The position numbers were made by a program, and so were the translations under genes. A DNA stretch of 42,457 nt from CAZDKK01 sp964506245 (GTDB taxonomy: Bacteria; Eisenbacteria; RBG-16-71-46; CAIMUX01; WJJG01): positions 1 to 42,457 of the forward strand of contig CAZDKK010000041.1 of NCBI GenBank assembly GCA_964506245.1, in the 5' to 3' direction. Under the pieces are notes generated by a model, which ran no database searches, was not told where the DNA came from, and saw only the letters and a program-made list of their open reading frames with translations. Shown here piece after piece: positions 9,264-16,839 of this stretch (position 1 is the first letter of the stretch; every line of letters begins with the position of its first letter).

Positions 9264-10313
9264 ATGCGCACGCTCCTCGTGGCGATCGTGCTTGCGTCTC
9301 TGCTCAGCGCCTCGACGATCGCCGACCCCAACGACCTGTGGGGCGGCCTGCTCGTCGCTCACGACGTACCTGAGCTTCCATACTCATCGGCGCCCCCTCC
9401 GGACGGGTGGTGCGAGGCCTATGGGGCGCACGCCATCCAGGGTCTCGAGCAGGTCATCGCCTCGATCCACACCGCTGGTGTGCAACCGGCCGTCTGGTTT
9501 GTGCTCGCCGCATGGGAGCTCGAGGAGAAGACCTGGTGCGAGGTCGATCTGGGCTTCGGAGGTTTCGATGCCGCCGCCTTCGCCTTCGAGATCGCTGCCC
9601 CTTGCTTCCCGCAAACGGGCATCGAGGTGTCCACGGCCGGCTGGCCCGGCCCGAATGAGGGCACGGACTTCGCGGCGACCGGGGAGCCCTGGCACGGCAA
9701 CTGGGCGCCGGTCTACGCATTCGGCGGCTACGCCTACGGGTACACCGGGCGCGCAACCAGGATCGGCCTGGGTCCCAACCCCGCCACGAGCGCAATCGGC
9801 TTCCGCAATTGCTCCCCTGCCTATCCGGAGTTCTTCGAGGTGCGCGAGCCACAGCGCGGCGCCCTCGGCATCAACACCGCGGGGATCGTTCCCGTGTTTC
9901 CGCTGCCTGGGCAGCCCGGCGCGTGCTGTAGCTGCTACGACCCGTGCACGTACATCTCGGAGGAGGAGTGCGTGGCGGCACACGGGTTGTGGATGGGACC
10001 GCTCGTTCCCTGCGAACCCGATCCGTGCCTGGTGTACGGCGTGTGCTGCGTCGGTGGGATCGGCGAGCTGATGACCGCGGAGGCCTGCAAGCTGATTCAC
10101 GGCGTCTTCCATCCCGGAGCGACCTGACACCCCAATCCCTGCGAAGCCGTGTGCTGCCGCCTGCACGAGTGCGGGGTCTGCCTCGAGGATGAGTGCGCCC
10201 AGTGCGGAGGGTTCTGGCACCCGGAGTGGGTCGAATGCGAGCCGAATCCCTGCGCGATCTACACACCGATCGAGAGGACGACCTGGGGAGCTATCAGAAG
10301 AATGTACAAGTAG
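9264..10313 (+). CDS. P4: secreted paralog 4 of 5, candidate selenoprotein with in-frame UGA (Sec288)
   Basis: Start ATG 9264 with ggagg 5 nt upstream; signal peptide about 18 residues. The standard reading stops at TGA 10125-10127 (287 aa). The same frame continues for 61 more codons to TAG 10311-10313 and keeps every family landmark: PNPCEAVCC, GFWHPEW, a CEPNPC block, IYTP and the final TTWGAIRRMYK. The TGA falls exactly on the fifth cysteine of module 2: P5 has DCHPNPC, P2 has TCDPNPC, P4 has T-U-HPNPC. In P5 the codon is TGC, one base different. P4 also lacks the third cysteine of this module (Gly267) and has CGVC (303-306) and CAQC (311-314), absent from its sisters. With selB nearby I infer selenocysteine insertion giving a 349-aa protein. 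Nonsense mutation or sequencing error remain possible. Confidence 0.65.
10125..10127 (+). promoter_or_regulatory. Candidate selenocysteine codon (TGA) in P4
   Basis: In-frame TGA aligned with an otherwise invariant cysteine in the four sister proteins, and followed by conserved coding sequence. A Sec/Cys aligned pair with conserved flanks is the usual signature by which selenoprotein genes are recognised. Confidence 0.6.
10146..10172 (+). promoter_or_regulatory. SECIS-like stem-loop downstream of the P4 UGA
   Basis: Arms 10146-10154 and 10163-10172 form eight pairs: 10151-10154 with 10163-10166, a T-G wobble, a G-A mismatch, C10148-G10169, a bulged T10170, then two G-C pairs. The 8-nt apical loop (10155-10162) has G as its second base, and 27 nt separate the UGA from the loop. 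This fits the bacterial SECIS consensus as I remember it (loop 3-14 nt, G in the first two loop positions, about 16-37 nt from the UGA). The gcac arm is not present at the same place in P3 or P5. GC-rich DNA forms hairpins easily, so this is suggestive only. Confidence 0.4.
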
Positions 10314-10355
10314 ACGGATCCCGAGCCCTTGATCGCCCGGATCTCTGGAGGAGCC

Positions 10356-11468
10356 ATGCGGAGACAGACCGTGACCCGGAAGATCCTCGCCGGCCGTGCC
10401 GGCGAGACGACGATGCTCATCGCCACTCTCAGCGCGGTTGGGCTGCTCTCCGGTGCCCTCGCTTCGACGGCACTGGCCACGCCGGGCGACCTGTACGGCG
10501 GTGTGATGATCGCCCACTACGTGCCCGAGCTGGCGTATTCCGCCACACCCCCCACTGGCGGCTGGTGTGCGGCCTACGAACCGTACGCGATCGACGACCT
10601 GACCCAGGTGAATGCCCAGGTGATCACGTCCGATGCCCTCGGCGTGATCTGGTACGTGGTCGCCGCGTGGGAGCCCGAGGACAAGAGCTGGTGCGGGACC
10701 GAATTCGGCTTCGGCAGCTTTGACCCGGCCGTGTTCGCCTTCACCGAGGCCGGGCCGTGCTACCCATCGACCGGCCTCGAGCTCCCCACGGCGGGCTGGC
10801 CCGGCCCCGAGGAAGGCACAGCCTTCGTGGCGGGCAGCGACCCCTGGGAGGGCAACTGGCTGCCGGTCTACGCCTTTCGCGGCTACGCCTATGGCTACGG
10901 GGCATCGACCGCGATTCCGCTCGCCCCGGACCCCGCCACGAACTTCATCGGCTTCGTTAACTGCGCGCTGCCTCCAAGACCGTTTGCAGTGGGGCCGGAG
11001 CAGCGCGGCGCTTTGGGCATCAACATGCCGGGCGCTGTCCCGGCATGGCCCGTCAGCAGCATCTGGGCCTGCTGCTTCCCATCGGGCGACTGTCTCATGC
11101 TGAGCTGGTTCGACTGCGAGACAGCGGGTGGCATCTGGCATGAGGGCATCGACTGCGACGCCGACAATCCCTGCCTCCCCGTGACCGGCGCCTGCTGCAT
11201 GGGCGGCTATTGCGAAGAGTGGACCGAGGAAGCCTGCGACCTGCACGGCGGCGTGTGGTACGGCTCGGGGACCGACTGCCACCCGAATCCCTGCGAGGCG
11301 GTCTGCTGCTTCGAAACCGAGTGCATCATCACACTCGAGGAGATTTGCCGCGCCGGCGGCGGCAACTGGCACCCCGAGTGGCCGAGCTGCGAACGCGCGC
11401 GAAGCGTTTGCTGGCCCACGCCGCTGCGCGAAGCCAGTTGGGGAGCGATCAAGCGAGTGTTCCAGTAG
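10356..11468 (+). CDS. P5: secreted cysteine-rich paralog 5 of 5
   Basis: 370 aa, ATG at 10356 with ggagga 4 nt upstream; a TTG at 10329 is less likely. A charged N-terminus precedes a hydrophobic segment ending near STALAT. The N-terminal domain is conserved (GGWCAAYEPYAI, WYVVAAWE, SWCGTEFGFG, AGWPGPEEGTAFV). Module 2 has all six cysteines, the fifth in DCHPNPC, making P5 the nearest reference for the UGA position in P4. The last module is degenerate: the usual PNPC is replaced by an Arg-rich stretch before SVCWPTP. The C-terminus is SWGAIKRVFQ. It lies 42 bp after P4 and is the last gene of the array. Function unknown. Confidence 0.83.
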   Translation: MRRQTVTRKILAGRAGETTMLIATLSAVGLLSGALASTALATPGDLYGGVMIAHYVPELAYSATPPTGGWCAAYEPYAIDDLTQVNAQVITSDALGVIWYVVAAWEPEDKSWCGTEFGFGSFDPAVFAFTEAGPCYPSTGLELPTAGWPGPEEGTAFVAGSDPWEGNWLPVYAFRGYAYGYGASTAIPLAPDPATNFIGFVNCALPPRPFAVGPEQRGALGINMPGAVPAWPVSSIWACCFPSGDCLMLSWFDCETAGGIWHEGIDCDADNPCLPVTGACCMGGYCEEWTEEACDLHGGVWYGSGTDCHPNPCEAVCCFETECIITLEEICRAGGGNWHPEWPSCERARSVCWPTPLREASWGAIKRVFQ

Positions 11469-11825
11469 GGGACGCGCCGCGGCCCCGCTCGAAGGTGGCA
11501 ATCACCACGGCGCGACGGCGGCGACCATTCGGGCCCGGCCGCGATCCTTGCTCCTGCCTGATCGCGAAATCCCGCGTCCAGGCCCCGAGCTGGCACGGAA
11601 TTGGCTAGTCTATCTTCGCTGTAACTTTTTTTCTAACAATGAGTTATGTGATTGACATTGTCATGAGCGCAGTCTAGATTCGGTCCGCTGTTGTCGCACC
11701 CCTTCTGAGACCGTGCACGTCTGTTTCGTTGCCTGGCCATCGCTGACCGCCAAAGGGACGTTGTCAACCGCGGGGCTCGACCGCGGAGGCAGTGGGCAAG
11801 CCATCCTCAAGGTTCGACCACGGGC
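11469..11825. other. Intergenic region with an AT-rich promoter island
   Basis: This gap continues to the chosen HNH start at 11883. Bases 11600-11680 are strikingly AT-rich for this window, with a T7 run at 11624-11630 that has no GC-rich hairpin before it. The promoter and dyad annotated separately lie here. The rest shows nothing I recognise. Confidence 0.6.
11636..11680 (+). promoter_or_regulatory. Sigma70-type promoter with overlapping dyad upstream of the HNH gene
   Basis: TTGACA (11652-11657), a 17-bp spacer and TAGATT (11675-11680). Two inverted repeats overlap the -35: ACAATG (11636-11641) with CATTGT (11656-11661), and TGACA-T-TGTCA (11653-11663). The arrangement suggests a repressible promoter. 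The leader to the HNH start would be about 195 nt. Confidence 0.5.
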
Positions 11826-11882
11826 ATGCCCGCAGAGGTCACCCGTGGGGCCTGCGCACATGGGCTGTTGATGGAGACCAAG

Positions 11883-13445
11883 ATGCCAGTTGTCACGTGT
11901 TCACCACGTTCCGCGCGCGCGGGCGTGCAAGGTGTCGCTGACCACCCCACCCATGCTGGACGCTGCAAAGTCCTCACCGACGAGATCAGCGACACCCCGG
12001 CGCATGCCACTCACATCAAGCCCGGCCCTCTTGCGCCGGGCCAGGTCGAGGCCTCCACAGCGCGACCGGGTCACGGCGATCCAGGGGCCGACCGGGCCGC
12101 CGACGCTGCAGCCGACGCCGAGGCCGACCGGGAGCCCAGCGCCGAGGCCGACCGCTGCACGGTCACGACCTTCCGCGCCGATCTCCCCGCGCCACAAGTC
12201 GATGCCGCCCTACGCCGCGCTGTGAAGGAGCTGCAGTGTGCGGAGCGCAACGTCGTGCTCTGGTTCTCTGAAATGAATCGGCGCGGCCTCTTCCGCGAGC
12301 TCGGGTATGCATCGATCCACCAATACGCCTCCGAGGCGCTCGGCTTCTCATCGAACCGGATCTACCGTTTCCTGCACCTCGCCGCTGAGCTCGAGCGCCT
12401 GCCGCGGCTGCGGGCATCGCTCGCGACCGGGGAGATCGGCTGGACGAAGGCGCGCGAGCTGGTCAAGGTGGCGAGCGCTTCAACCGAGGAGCGCTGGATC
12501 GCAGCCGCCCGACGCTCTGGGCGGCGTGATCTCGAGCAGAAGGTCCAGCAGGCGCGTCTGCGCGCGGCTGCTCAGCGGAAGGCAGATCCTGCACAAGGGG
12601 AGCTGGCGGCTGCGGCGGCAGACCCGTCCGCCAGCACCACGGCGCCGACTGCTCAGGACGACCCCTTGATTGACGATGCGCCCGTGTCGGTTGTGTTCCG
12701 CCTGACGCCTCTCCAACTGGCCCAATACGAAGCGCAGATGGAGTGCGTCCGGAAGACCCGCCTGCTGGAATCGGATGCCACGCGCGAAGAGATCCTGCTG
12801 GCGGCGCTCGACCAGCTTGTCGCCTCCGCGCGGCGAACTCTCGACGTAGGCCAATGCGGTGGGCCGGAGAGCCCCGCGGGGGCAGGGCCAGACGATGCTC
12901 CGTCAGCGGGGGTAGGCGAGGCCGCGCCCAGCGGCTCGAGCAAAGCCTCGGCAACGAGGCCGGACACAGCCGCGCCCTCGGGCGCCCGGGACGTGCCCAC
13001 GGGACGTCACACCCCCCAGGCCATAGGCCCGGATGCGCGGTTGTTGCCCCGGGGCAACAATGCACCTCACTACAGAATCGTCATTTACAGATGTGCCCTG
13101 TGCAATAAGACGACTGTTCAAACCCAGCGCGGACCCAAGAAGATCGTCCCCGGGGAGTTCGCCGCGATTGAGTGCGATGCGATCATCCAGCAGGCAGGGG
13201 AGCGCAACAAAGCCACGATCCCTCCAGCAATCCGACAAAGGGTGCTGTCCCGCGATCACCATCGGTGCCGCGCGCCGGGATGCCGAAACACCCACTATCT
13301 GGAAGTCCATCACATCCGTCCGCGGGAGCGCGGGGGATCGAACCGGCCAGAGAACCTGGTGACACTCTGCTCGAGCTGCCACCGTCTCTGGCACGAGCGC
13401 GGACTCGACGGACTTCCGCTCGCGAGGACAGCGGCCAAGACGTAG
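11883..13445 (+). CDS. HNH endonuclease with N-terminal DUF222-like helical domain
   Basis: 520 aa from the ATG at 11883, the only candidate with a ribosome site (ggag, 6 nt upstream); ATGs at 11826 and 11871 are alternatives. After a disordered Asp/Ala/Glu-rich N-terminus comes a helical region of about 130 residues with ELGYASIHQYASEALGFS and TGEIGWTKARELVKVA, typical of DUF222/13E12-like HNH proteins. A low-complexity linker follows. The C-terminal HNH has RDHHRCRAPGC, LEVHHIRPRERGG, ENLVTLC and CHRLWHE, with zinc cysteines in two CxxC-like pairs and the HH metal/catalytic site. Predicted DNA nickase or endonuclease of unknown role. Such genes can be mobile, but no terminal repeats or target duplications are seen. 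Confidence 0.85.
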   Translation: MPVVTCSPRSARAGVQGVADHPTHAGRCKVLTDEISDTPAHATHIKPGPLAPGQVEASTARPGHGDPGADRAADAAADAEADREPSAEADRCTVTTFRADLPAPQVDAALRRAVKELQCAERNVVLWFSEMNRRGLFRELGYASIHQYASEALGFSSNRIYRFLHLAAELERLPRLRASLATGEIGWTKARELVKVASASTEERWIAAARRSGRRDLEQKVQQARLRAAAQRKADPAQGELAAAAADPSASTTAPTAQDDPLIDDAPVSVVFRLTPLQLAQYEAQMECVRKTRLLESDATREEILLAALDQLVASARRTLDVGQCGGPESPAGAGPDDAPSAGVGEAAPSGSSKASATRPDTAAPSGARDVPTGRHTPQAIGPDARLLPRGNNAPHYRIVIYRCALCNKTTVQTQRGPKKIVPGEFAAIECDAIIQQAGERNKATIPPAIRQRVLSRDHHRCRAPGCRNTHYLEVHHIRPRERGGSNRPENLVTLCSSCHRLWHERGLDGLPLARTAAKT

Positions 13446-13555
13446 CCTGTGGTGGCTGGGGGTCGATCACGCCGCGCGAGCCCGCCACGCGGGGCCAGGG
13501 ACTTGCGCCCGGACGCGCTGTCCCGCCGTGGCGCCGACGAGAGGAGGAGCACGCC

Positions 13556-14401
13556 ATGAGACGAAGACCCATCTTCCCGGAGGATCCGCTGGCCCGGGGA
13601 CGCTTCTTCCTCAAGGACACGATCAGGGCGATGGTGGATTTCACCGCCACTGACCAGAGCCGGGGTCTGCCACCGCCCCCGATTCAGAAGCCCGCCAACT
13701 GCGAAGCCCCCGCTGATCCCCATTCCCCGAATGGCTCCGTGGGTCCCCGTGGCCCGAACGGTCCACCCGCCCACCGGATCGCTCTCCCACCCCTCGCAGA
13801 GATCACGGAGCGCGGCCTGGGCATGCTGCCCGTCCTCACGGCGATTCTCAGGCGCGAGAGCGTGCGCCGCTTCACGCAGACCGCTCTCACGCTGACCGAA
13901 CTCTCCTACCTCCTGACGGCCACGCAGGGAGTCCGGCGGATCCTGGGACCCCAAGCGGCGCTGCGGACCGTGCCGTCGGCGGGCAATCGCCATGCTCTCG
14001 AAACCCACTTGTACTGCCGGCGCGTCGAAGGCATCGAGGAGGGCATCTACCGCTATCTTCCGCTCGATCATCAGCTCCTCTGGGAGCGCACCGAGCGGGG
14101 TCTGGCGCAGCGCGTGATCGCCGGCTGTCTGGGACAGTCCTTTGCGGGCGACTGCGCGGTGACCTTCATCTGGACGGCTGTGCCCTACCGGATGGAATGG
14201 CGCTACGGACTGGCGGCGCACAAGGTGATCGCGATCGACGCGGGCCACGTGTGCCAGAACCTCTACCTGGCCTGCCAGGCGATCGGCGCCGGCACCTGCG
14301 CGATCGGCGCCTACGATCAGGAGGCGATGGACACGCTCCTGGGCCTGGATGGCGAGGACGAGTTCGCCCTCTACATCGCGCCGGTGGGAAAGGTGGTGTG
14401 A
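13556..14401 (+). CDS. SagB-type nitroreductase-family dehydrogenase
   Basis: 281 aa, ATG 13556 with gaggagg 8 nt upstream; a longer frame to 13172 overlaps the HNH gene. A Pro-rich N-terminus of about 85 residues precedes the FMN-binding nitroreductase fold. RRESVRRF is the usual flavin-binding start, followed by LSYLLTATQG, a PSAGNRHALE-type motif characteristic of SagB/ThcOx-like oxidoreductases, GIYRY and, near the C-terminus, the GAGTCAIGAY turn. SagB relatives oxidise azoline rings to azoles in peptide modification, but many are orphan genes of unknown substrate. No cyclodehydratase (YcaO) or precursor peptide is visible next door, so a RiPP role is not supported here. Confidence 0.85.
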   Translation: MRRRPIFPEDPLARGRFFLKDTIRAMVDFTATDQSRGLPPPPIQKPANCEAPADPHSPNGSVGPRGPNGPPAHRIALPPLAEITERGLGMLPVLTAILRRESVRRFTQTALTLTELSYLLTATQGVRRILGPQAALRTVPSAGNRHALETHLYCRRVEGIEEGIYRYLPLDHQLLWERTERGLAQRVIAGCLGQSFAGDCAVTFIWTAVPYRMEWRYGLAAHKVIAIDAGHVCQNLYLACQAIGAGTCAIGAYDQEAMDTLLGLDGEDEFALYIAPVGKVV

Positions 14402-14435
14402 AAGCAGCTGACTGCACGATGCCCGTCGCGGTCGC

Positions 14436-15578
14436 TCATCTCCGCCCGCGTTCCTCGGGCTCGATCAGGACCACGCGCGGCCGGCCCGCCAGGTCGGGGT
14501 GGATGCGACTTTGCCCGAGGAGCCCGCGGTTGGCGAGCTCGCGGCGCACGTCATCGGCCTGCAATCCGCCAATCTCGAAGCACAGGAACGCGCCCCTCGT
14601 GAGAAACGGCCGCGCTTGATCGAGCAGGATACGGATCGCGCCCAACCCGTCGGGGCCAGCGTGCAGCGCCTCGTGTGGCTCGTATTCGCGGATCTCCGCT
14701 GGCAGCTCGGGCATCTCCCGGGTGGCGATGTAGGGCGGGTTGCTGACGATGCCCGCGACGAAGGCATCGGGTCGAATCGCCCCCAGGTAGTCCCCCAGCA
14801 CGAGCCGCGGGCGCGGGAGGATGTTGACGTCGGCATTCTCGGTCGCGACCGCGAGCGGAATCGTGGAGATATCGATGCCGAGCGGTCGAAACCACGGCTC
14901 AGAGGCAACGGCAGATGACGGGTGTGCCGCGCCATGCGCCTGCGCCAGCGCTTCCTGCATGAGCGCGAGCAGGATCGCCCCGGAGCCCACACCCACATCG
15001 ATCACCCAAGGGCGCGCGGAGCCCGATCTCCCGGCCGGCGTGGGACCTGGCTTGCCCGCCGGTGCCGGTCCCGGCCTCTCCGCCGGCGCGGGTCCCGATC
15101 TCCGAGCCGTCGCGGGACCCGACTGCTCCCTCGACGCTGCTCCCTGCAGCCCGGCCTGCGTCGGCTCCGCTATCCGCGCACCCGGTTCGCGCACATCGGC
15201 GTGCCGCGCACGCCAGCGCCGGAGCGCTCCCCAGGCGTGATCGACCAGCACTTCCGTCTCCGCGCGCGGGATGAGGACACCGGGCCGGACGTGCAGCATC
15301 AGGTGACGAAAGGCCGCATCGCCGAGGACATACTGGAGCGGCTCGCTCGCGCGACGGCGATCAAGGAGCGCCGCGAAGCGCGCGCGCGCATCGGCGGGTG
15401 GCTCGTGCTCGGGGTGGGTCATCAGGAAGACGCGCGGGTGACCGAGGGCCCGGGCAAGGAGCAGCTCGGCCTCGAGACGCGGATTCCCGGCGCCGATCGC
15501 CGCAATCGCCTCCGCGGCGTCCGCGAGCAGTCGCCGCACCGTCACCCCATCGGCGTGCCTCCCGGGCCCCGCGCGCAT
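14436..15578 (-). CDS. prmC: Release factor glutamine methyltransferase PrmC with low-complexity insertion
   Basis: About 380 aa from the ATG at 15578; GTG at 15545 is another possible start. PrmC methylates the GGQ glutamine of release factors. The N-terminal helical domain (ARLEAELLLARAL-like helix, PLQYVLGDAAF, IPRAETEVLVD) and the SAM-binding domain (VIDVGVGSGAI, then VSNPPYIA with the catalytic NPPY) are clear. Between them, about residues 125-188, lies an Ala/Pro/Gly-rich insertion of roughly 60 residues with repeated GPAPA-type units, absent from typical PrmC (about 280 aa). It follows prfA, its substrate gene, on the same strand after about 70 bp, the classical prfA-prmC arrangement. 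Confidence 0.92.
   Translation of the reverse strand: MRAGPGRHADGVTVRRLLADAAEAIAAIGAGNPRLEAELLLARALGHPRVFLMTHPEHEPPADARARFAALLDRRRASEPLQYVLGDAAFRHLMLHVRPGVLIPRAETEVLVDHAWGALRRWRARHADVREPGARIAEPTQAGLQGAASREQSGPATARRSGPAPAERPGPAPAGKPGPTPAGRSGSARPWVIDVGVGSGAILLALMQEALAQAHGAAHPSSAVASEPWFRPLGIDISTIPLAVATENADVNILPRPRLVLGDYLGAIRPDAFVAGIVSNPPYIATREMPELPAEIREYEPHEALHAGPDGLGAIRILLDQARPFLTRGAFLCFEIGGLQADDVRRELANRGLLGQSRIHPDLAGRPRVVLIEPEERGRR
15009..15210 (-). repeat. In-frame degenerate repeats encoding the PrmC linker
   Basis: GC-rich units of about 15-30 bp recur here and encode SGPAPA/PGPTPAG-like segments between the two PrmC domains. The units are not identical, so this is an older expansion than the neighbouring intergenic repeats. 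Confidence 0.6.
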
Positions 15579-15645
15579 GCGCCGCGCCCTCACGCGCCGC
15601 CCGCGTGGCCCCGCGCCTGCCACCCCGCACCGCCTCGCGCCGCGC

Positions 15646-16734
15646 CTACTCGATCGCGCCGCGCCTCAGCTTCTCCTCGGTGTCCGCAACCTTGAGAGCC
15701 TCCAGAAGCGCGTCGATCTCACCCTGCATGAACTCCTGCAAGTTGTGCTGCGTGAAGTTGATGCGGTGGTCCGTGACGCGGTTCTGCGGGAAGTTGTAGG
15801 TGCGGATCTTGGCGCTGCGATCACCGGTCGACACCATGCTGCGGCGCGCGGCCGTGACCTCGGCTTCGCGCTGCTGGCGTTCTTGATCCTGCAGCTTGGC
15901 CAGCAGGACCTTCATCGCCTTGATCTTGTTCTTGAGCTGCGAGCGTTCGTCCTGGCACTGGACGACGATCCCCGTGGGGAGGTGCGTGATCCGCACGGCA
16001 GAGTCGGTCGTGTTGACGCTCTGGCCGCCAGGGCCTGAGGAGCGGAAGACATCGACCTTGAGATCATCCGGGTCGATCTTGACGTCGACCTCCTCCGCCT
16101 CGGGAAGCACCGCAACCGTTGCGGCCGATGTGTGGATGCGCCCCGAGGCCTCGGTGACGGGCACGCGCTGCACGCGGTGGACACCGCCCTCGAACCGCAA
16201 GAGCCCGTAGGCCCCTTCGCCCTCCACCATGAAGATCGCTTCCTTCACCCCGCCCAGTTCCGTCTCGCTCGAGCTGAGCACCTCGATCTTCATGCCCCGG
16301 CGTTCGGCGAAGCGCGAGTACATGCGGAAGAGCTCGCCAGCGAAGAGGGTCGCTTCCTCTCCGCCGGTGCCGGAACGGATCTCCACCACCGCGTTCTTGT
16401 CGTCGTCGGGGTCGCGCGGCGCCAGCAGAGCCTTGAGCCGTTCGCGCGCCTCTTCTTCTCTCCCCGCAGCCGCATCGAGCTCCTCCTTGGCGAGGGCCAC
16501 CAGTTCCGGATCACTCGAGTGCGAGAGGATCTCCTTGACTTCATGGTGGGCGTCGAGCGCTTTGCGATACTCGTCCATCGCCGCCACCAGCGCCCCGAGG
16601 CGCGAGTTCTCGCGGCCCACCTTGCGCATCTCGCGCGAGTCGGAGAGGACCTTCGGGTCCGACATCAGTCGGCCCAGCTCTTCCAGACGTGCCTTGAGTT
16701 CGTCGTAGGTTCGTAGGAGGTCGCCGTTGCTCAT
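15646..16734 (-). CDS. prfA: Peptide chain release factor 1
   Basis: 362 aa, full length for RF1, ATG at 16734 with aggagg about 10 nt upstream. The peptidyl-hydrolysis motif GGQ is present in SSGPGGQSVNTTDSAVR. The anticodon-like PxT motif reads PVT in VPVTEASGRIHTS, as in RF1, and the spacing differs from the SPF motif of RF2, so this factor reads UAA and UAG. That matters for the P4 gene: RF1 does not read UGA, so RF2 (not in the window) is the competitor of SelB. It lies between rpmE and prmC in a translation-related operon. Confidence 0.96.
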   Translation of the reverse strand: MSNGDLLRTYDELKARLEELGRLMSDPKVLSDSREMRKVGRENSRLGALVAAMDEYRKALDAHHEVKEILSHSSDPELVALAKEELDAAAGREEEARERLKALLAPRDPDDDKNAVVEIRSGTGGEEATLFAGELFRMYSRFAERRGMKIEVLSSSETELGGVKEAIFMVEGEGAYGLLRFEGGVHRVQRVPVTEASGRIHTSAATVAVLPEAEEVDVKIDPDDLKVDVFRSSGPGGQSVNTTDSAVRITHLPTGIVVQCQDERSQLKNKIKAMKVLLAKLQDQERQQREAEVTAARRSMVSTGDRSAKIRTYNFPQNRVTDHRINFTQHNLQEFMQGEIDALLEALKVADTEEKLRRGAIE

Positions 16735-16839
16735 GACCCTGCCCTCCTGTCATTCGCCGGCGCTCGCGAGGACCGCACCCGGGCACAGAGAACCGCCCGA
16801 CCCCCCATCGGGCGCCGGGCGGTGATTCTCACGCGTGCG

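Noticed and set aside
10125..10127. P4 as a plain pseudogene truncated by a nonsense mutation
   Set aside because: Not excluded, but less favoured: the rest of the gene is undamaged, the TGA sits exactly on a conserved cysteine, other P4-specific cysteine changes surround it, and selB is nearby.
10160..10175. Alternative hairpin after the UGA (cctgca / tgcggg arms, CGAG loop)
   Set aside because: Its loop starts 38 nt after the UGA, slightly beyond the usual SECIS distance, and it is mutually exclusive with the better-placed hairpin at 10146-10172.
9384..11501. 705-codon minus-strand frame opposite P4 and P5
   Set aside because: It is antisense to the paralogs, which have signal peptides, ribosome sites and family conservation.
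11624..11630. T7 run as a Rho-independent terminator of the paralog array
   Set aside because: No GC-rich stem precedes it on the plus strand.
11883..13445. HNH gene as part of a mobile intron or insertion element
   Set aside because: No inverted repeats, target duplication or intron structure could be seen around it.
13172..13555. N-terminal extension of the nitroreductase
   Set aside because: It overlaps the 3' end of the HNH gene in another frame; the ATG at 13556 has a strong ribosome site.
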